A DNA stretch of 64,000 nt from Elusimicrobiota bacterium (GTDB lineage: Bacteria; Elusimicrobiota; Elusimicrobia; F11), in assembly GCA_022072025.1 (NCBI GenBank), contig JAJVIP010000027.1, positions 62,001-126,000 on the forward strand, given 5' to 3'. Each line of letters opens with the position of its first letter. Position 1 is the first letter of the stretch. A program made the translations under genes and the position numbers. Positions 62,982 through 64,000 of the stretch are shown here, one piece after another. The notes below the pieces were generated by a model. The model saw only the letters and a list, made by a program, of their open reading frames with translations. It made no database searches and was not told the origin of the DNA.

Positions 62982-63566
62982 TTATTTTTTGTACTGCCTC
63001 CGCACTTCCACGACAACACCCAACAATGAAAACGGGCCTTCAAGAGGCGTATAAGCGGGATTGGCGGGCTCCAAAATTGTACGTTCGCCGCGCCTTCGTA
63101 ACCGTTTAACGGTGGCCTCATCCTCCACCCGCGCCACCACAATATCGCCATTCTCAGCGGTGGCTTGAACACGCACAATCACCATGTCCCCCTCCAAGAT
63201 ACCGGCTTCAATCATGGAGTCTCCTCGCACCTTAAGCGCGAAATGTTTGGAAGGTGAAAATTGCGCCCCCACCGGCAAGTAGCCTTCCACATTTTCAATA
63301 GCGGCATGGAGCGGCCCCGCGTGAACACGTCCCAAGATGGGCACTTGTTGGGCCGTGATCGGCAAACGAAGCCCCCGGGCCTTGGTGGGATCTTTGGTCA
63401 AAAATCCTTTGCGGCGGATGGCCTCTACTTGGTCTTGCACCGTCCCCACGGATAAATCCAAATGGTCCCCAATCTCCCGCAAACTGGGCGGACGATGGTT
63501 CTCCTCAATGTATTCCTGAATAAATCGATAGATAGCTGTTTGTTTGTGCGTGAGATTCAATTCCAT
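62982..63566 (-). CDS. lexA: LexA repressor
   Basis: The SOS repressor, 194 residues. The N-terminal winged helix (HRPPSLREIGDHLDLSVGTVQDQVEAIRRKGFL) has a recognition helix unlike the E. coli one. The self-cleavage site is A83-G84 (RVHAGPL), with the catalytic Ser117 (VRGDSMIEAG) and Lys154 (ATVKRLRRR). The ATG at 63566 begins the normal family N-terminus. It leads an operon with the RecA-like, small helical and polymerase genes, so all four should be induced by DNA damage. Confidence 0.95.
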   Translation of the reverse strand: MELNLTHKQTAIYRFIQEYIEENHRPPSLREIGDHLDLSVGTVQDQVEAIRRKGFLTKDPTKARGLRLPITAQQVPILGRVHAGPLHAAIENVEGYLPVGAQFSPSKHFALKVRGDSMIEAGILEGDMVIVRVQATAENGDIVVARVEDEATVKRLRRRGERTILEPANPAYTPLEGPFSLLGVVVEVRRQYKK

Positions 63567-63602
63567 GAGCGGCTATATACCCTACAAACGTAGGGTTGTC
63601 AA
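63567..63602 (-). promoter_or_regulatory. lexA promoter with embedded LexA operator, leaderless start
   Basis: On the minus strand TTGACA (63602-63597) and TATATA (63579-63574) are separated by exactly 17 bases. The spacer plus the first -10 base is a perfect inverted repeat ACCCTAC-N4-GTAGGGT (63579-63596). Only 7 bases separate the -10 box from the ATG, so transcription should start at the start codon. The repeat is the obvious candidate LexA operator and differs from the E. coli and B. subtilis boxes. Confidence 0.85.
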
Positions 63603-63612
63603 GCAAAAAAAA

Positions 63613-64000
63613 TTAAAAGAGCAAAACAGCCAGTTTATAGATAGAAAACACCAACAAAAGGCACCCCGCATAGACCCGGTACTTGTTTTTTCCTCTTGGC
63701 CAGAACAAAAAAACCAAGGCTCCCAAAAACATCCAAACCGCAGGGATATTGGAAATCTTACGGATTTGGCTGAAGATTCTTTCCTTGCGAACTTGTGCGG
63801 TGGAACGGGACAATTCTCTGATGGGAACAGTGACATCAGGATGGTCCAGAGGCAACTGAACCTGCCTTTCTTTGCTTCCTCGGAAAGTAAGAATGGTCAA
63901 GAATTCTTCATCAGAGTGCACATCTGCCTCTAATTTCTTACATTCAGAGAAGAATTGAGCGCTGATATTCAATGACCGTTCAGACAGATTTGAAATTCCC
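63613..64000 (-). CDS. Membrane protein of unknown function, partial (5' end outside window)
   Basis: The frame is open to the window edge, so the protein is probably longer than the part seen (about 128 residues). The visible piece has a soluble region and two C-terminal hydrophobic helices separated by a basic loop (PAVWMFLGALVFLFW, PRGKNK, VYAGCLLLVFSIYKLAVLLF). No family recognised. It ends 10 bases before the lexA -35 box. Confidence 0.55.
   Translation of the reverse strand, partial: GISNLSERSLNISAQFFSECKKLEADVHSDEEFLTILTFRGSKERQVQLPLDHPDVTVPIRELSRSTAQVRKERIFSQIRKISNIPAVWMFLGALVFLFWPRGKNKYRVYAGCLLLVFSIYKLAVLLF

Noticed and set aside
1-64000. CRISPR arrays, prophage, rRNA genes or complete insertion sequences
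   Set aside because: I found no regularly spaced repeats, no phage structural or transposase genes and no rRNA; the single tyrosine recombinase has Xer rather than phage-integrase features.

Overview
The window comes from a Gram-negative (diderm) bacterium. It carries a lipid A-type acyltransferase, outer-membrane barrel proteins, lipoproteins and a complete cell-division cluster. Base composition is moderate, genes are packed with many 4-base ATGA start/stop overlaps, and tRNA genes lack an encoded CCA end. A fused MurC-MurB protein, an aromatic-amino-acid block ending in rpsA, and PA14-tailed membrane glycosyltransferases suggest a poorly cultivated lineage, perhaps near Elusimicrobiota or Omnitrophota. 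That placement is a guess from gene style only.

Layout. 1-1.8 kb: an edge-truncated phosphoribosyltransferase, an Hsp20 gene that has lost its core domain, a hydrolase, tRNA-Pro(GGG) and repeat debris. 1.8-7.8 kb: a four-gene envelope operon (SGNH hydrolase, two sulfatase-fold proteins with eroded catalytic motifs, a 63-residue membrane protein) with a divergent methyltransferase. 7.7-14.8 kb: iscS-iscU-mnmA-thiO followed by a glycoside hydrolase and a glycosyltransferase, preceded by a strongly structured 182-base leader. 14.8-21.1 kb: a SUF iron-sulfur operon headed by an IscR-type regulator whose promoter carries a textbook type 1 IscR site. 21.8-29.5 kb: murC-murB fusion, ddl, ftsQ, ftsA, ftsZ, pilT. 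29.5-37.3 kb: pheA, hisC, aroF, tyrA, aroA, plsC, rpsA. 37.3-46.1 kb: a peptidase/TolB/barrel protein, amidase, NlpC/P60 protein, two transporters, a Fur-family regulator and a small membrane protein. 46.1-54 kb: a Xer recombinase with a dif-like site, two porins, tRNA-Arg and tRNA-Pro, a sigma factor, apt and lipoproteins. 54-59.6 kb: lipid and glycan transferases. 59.6-64 kb: a lexA-led operon encoding a RecA/ImuA-like protein without a visible P-loop, a small helical protein and a family B DNA polymerase whose proofreading motifs look lost.

The most interesting item is the last operon. Its architecture parallels lexA-imuA-imuB-dnaE2 mutagenesis cassettes but uses a family B polymerase. The lexA promoter has consensus -35 and -10 boxes with a perfect inverted repeat filling the spacer, and the predicted transcript is leaderless. 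Inside the RecA-like gene three perfect hairpins and a palindrome are packed into 85 bases of coding sequence. The second candidate novelty is the structured leader upstream of iscS.
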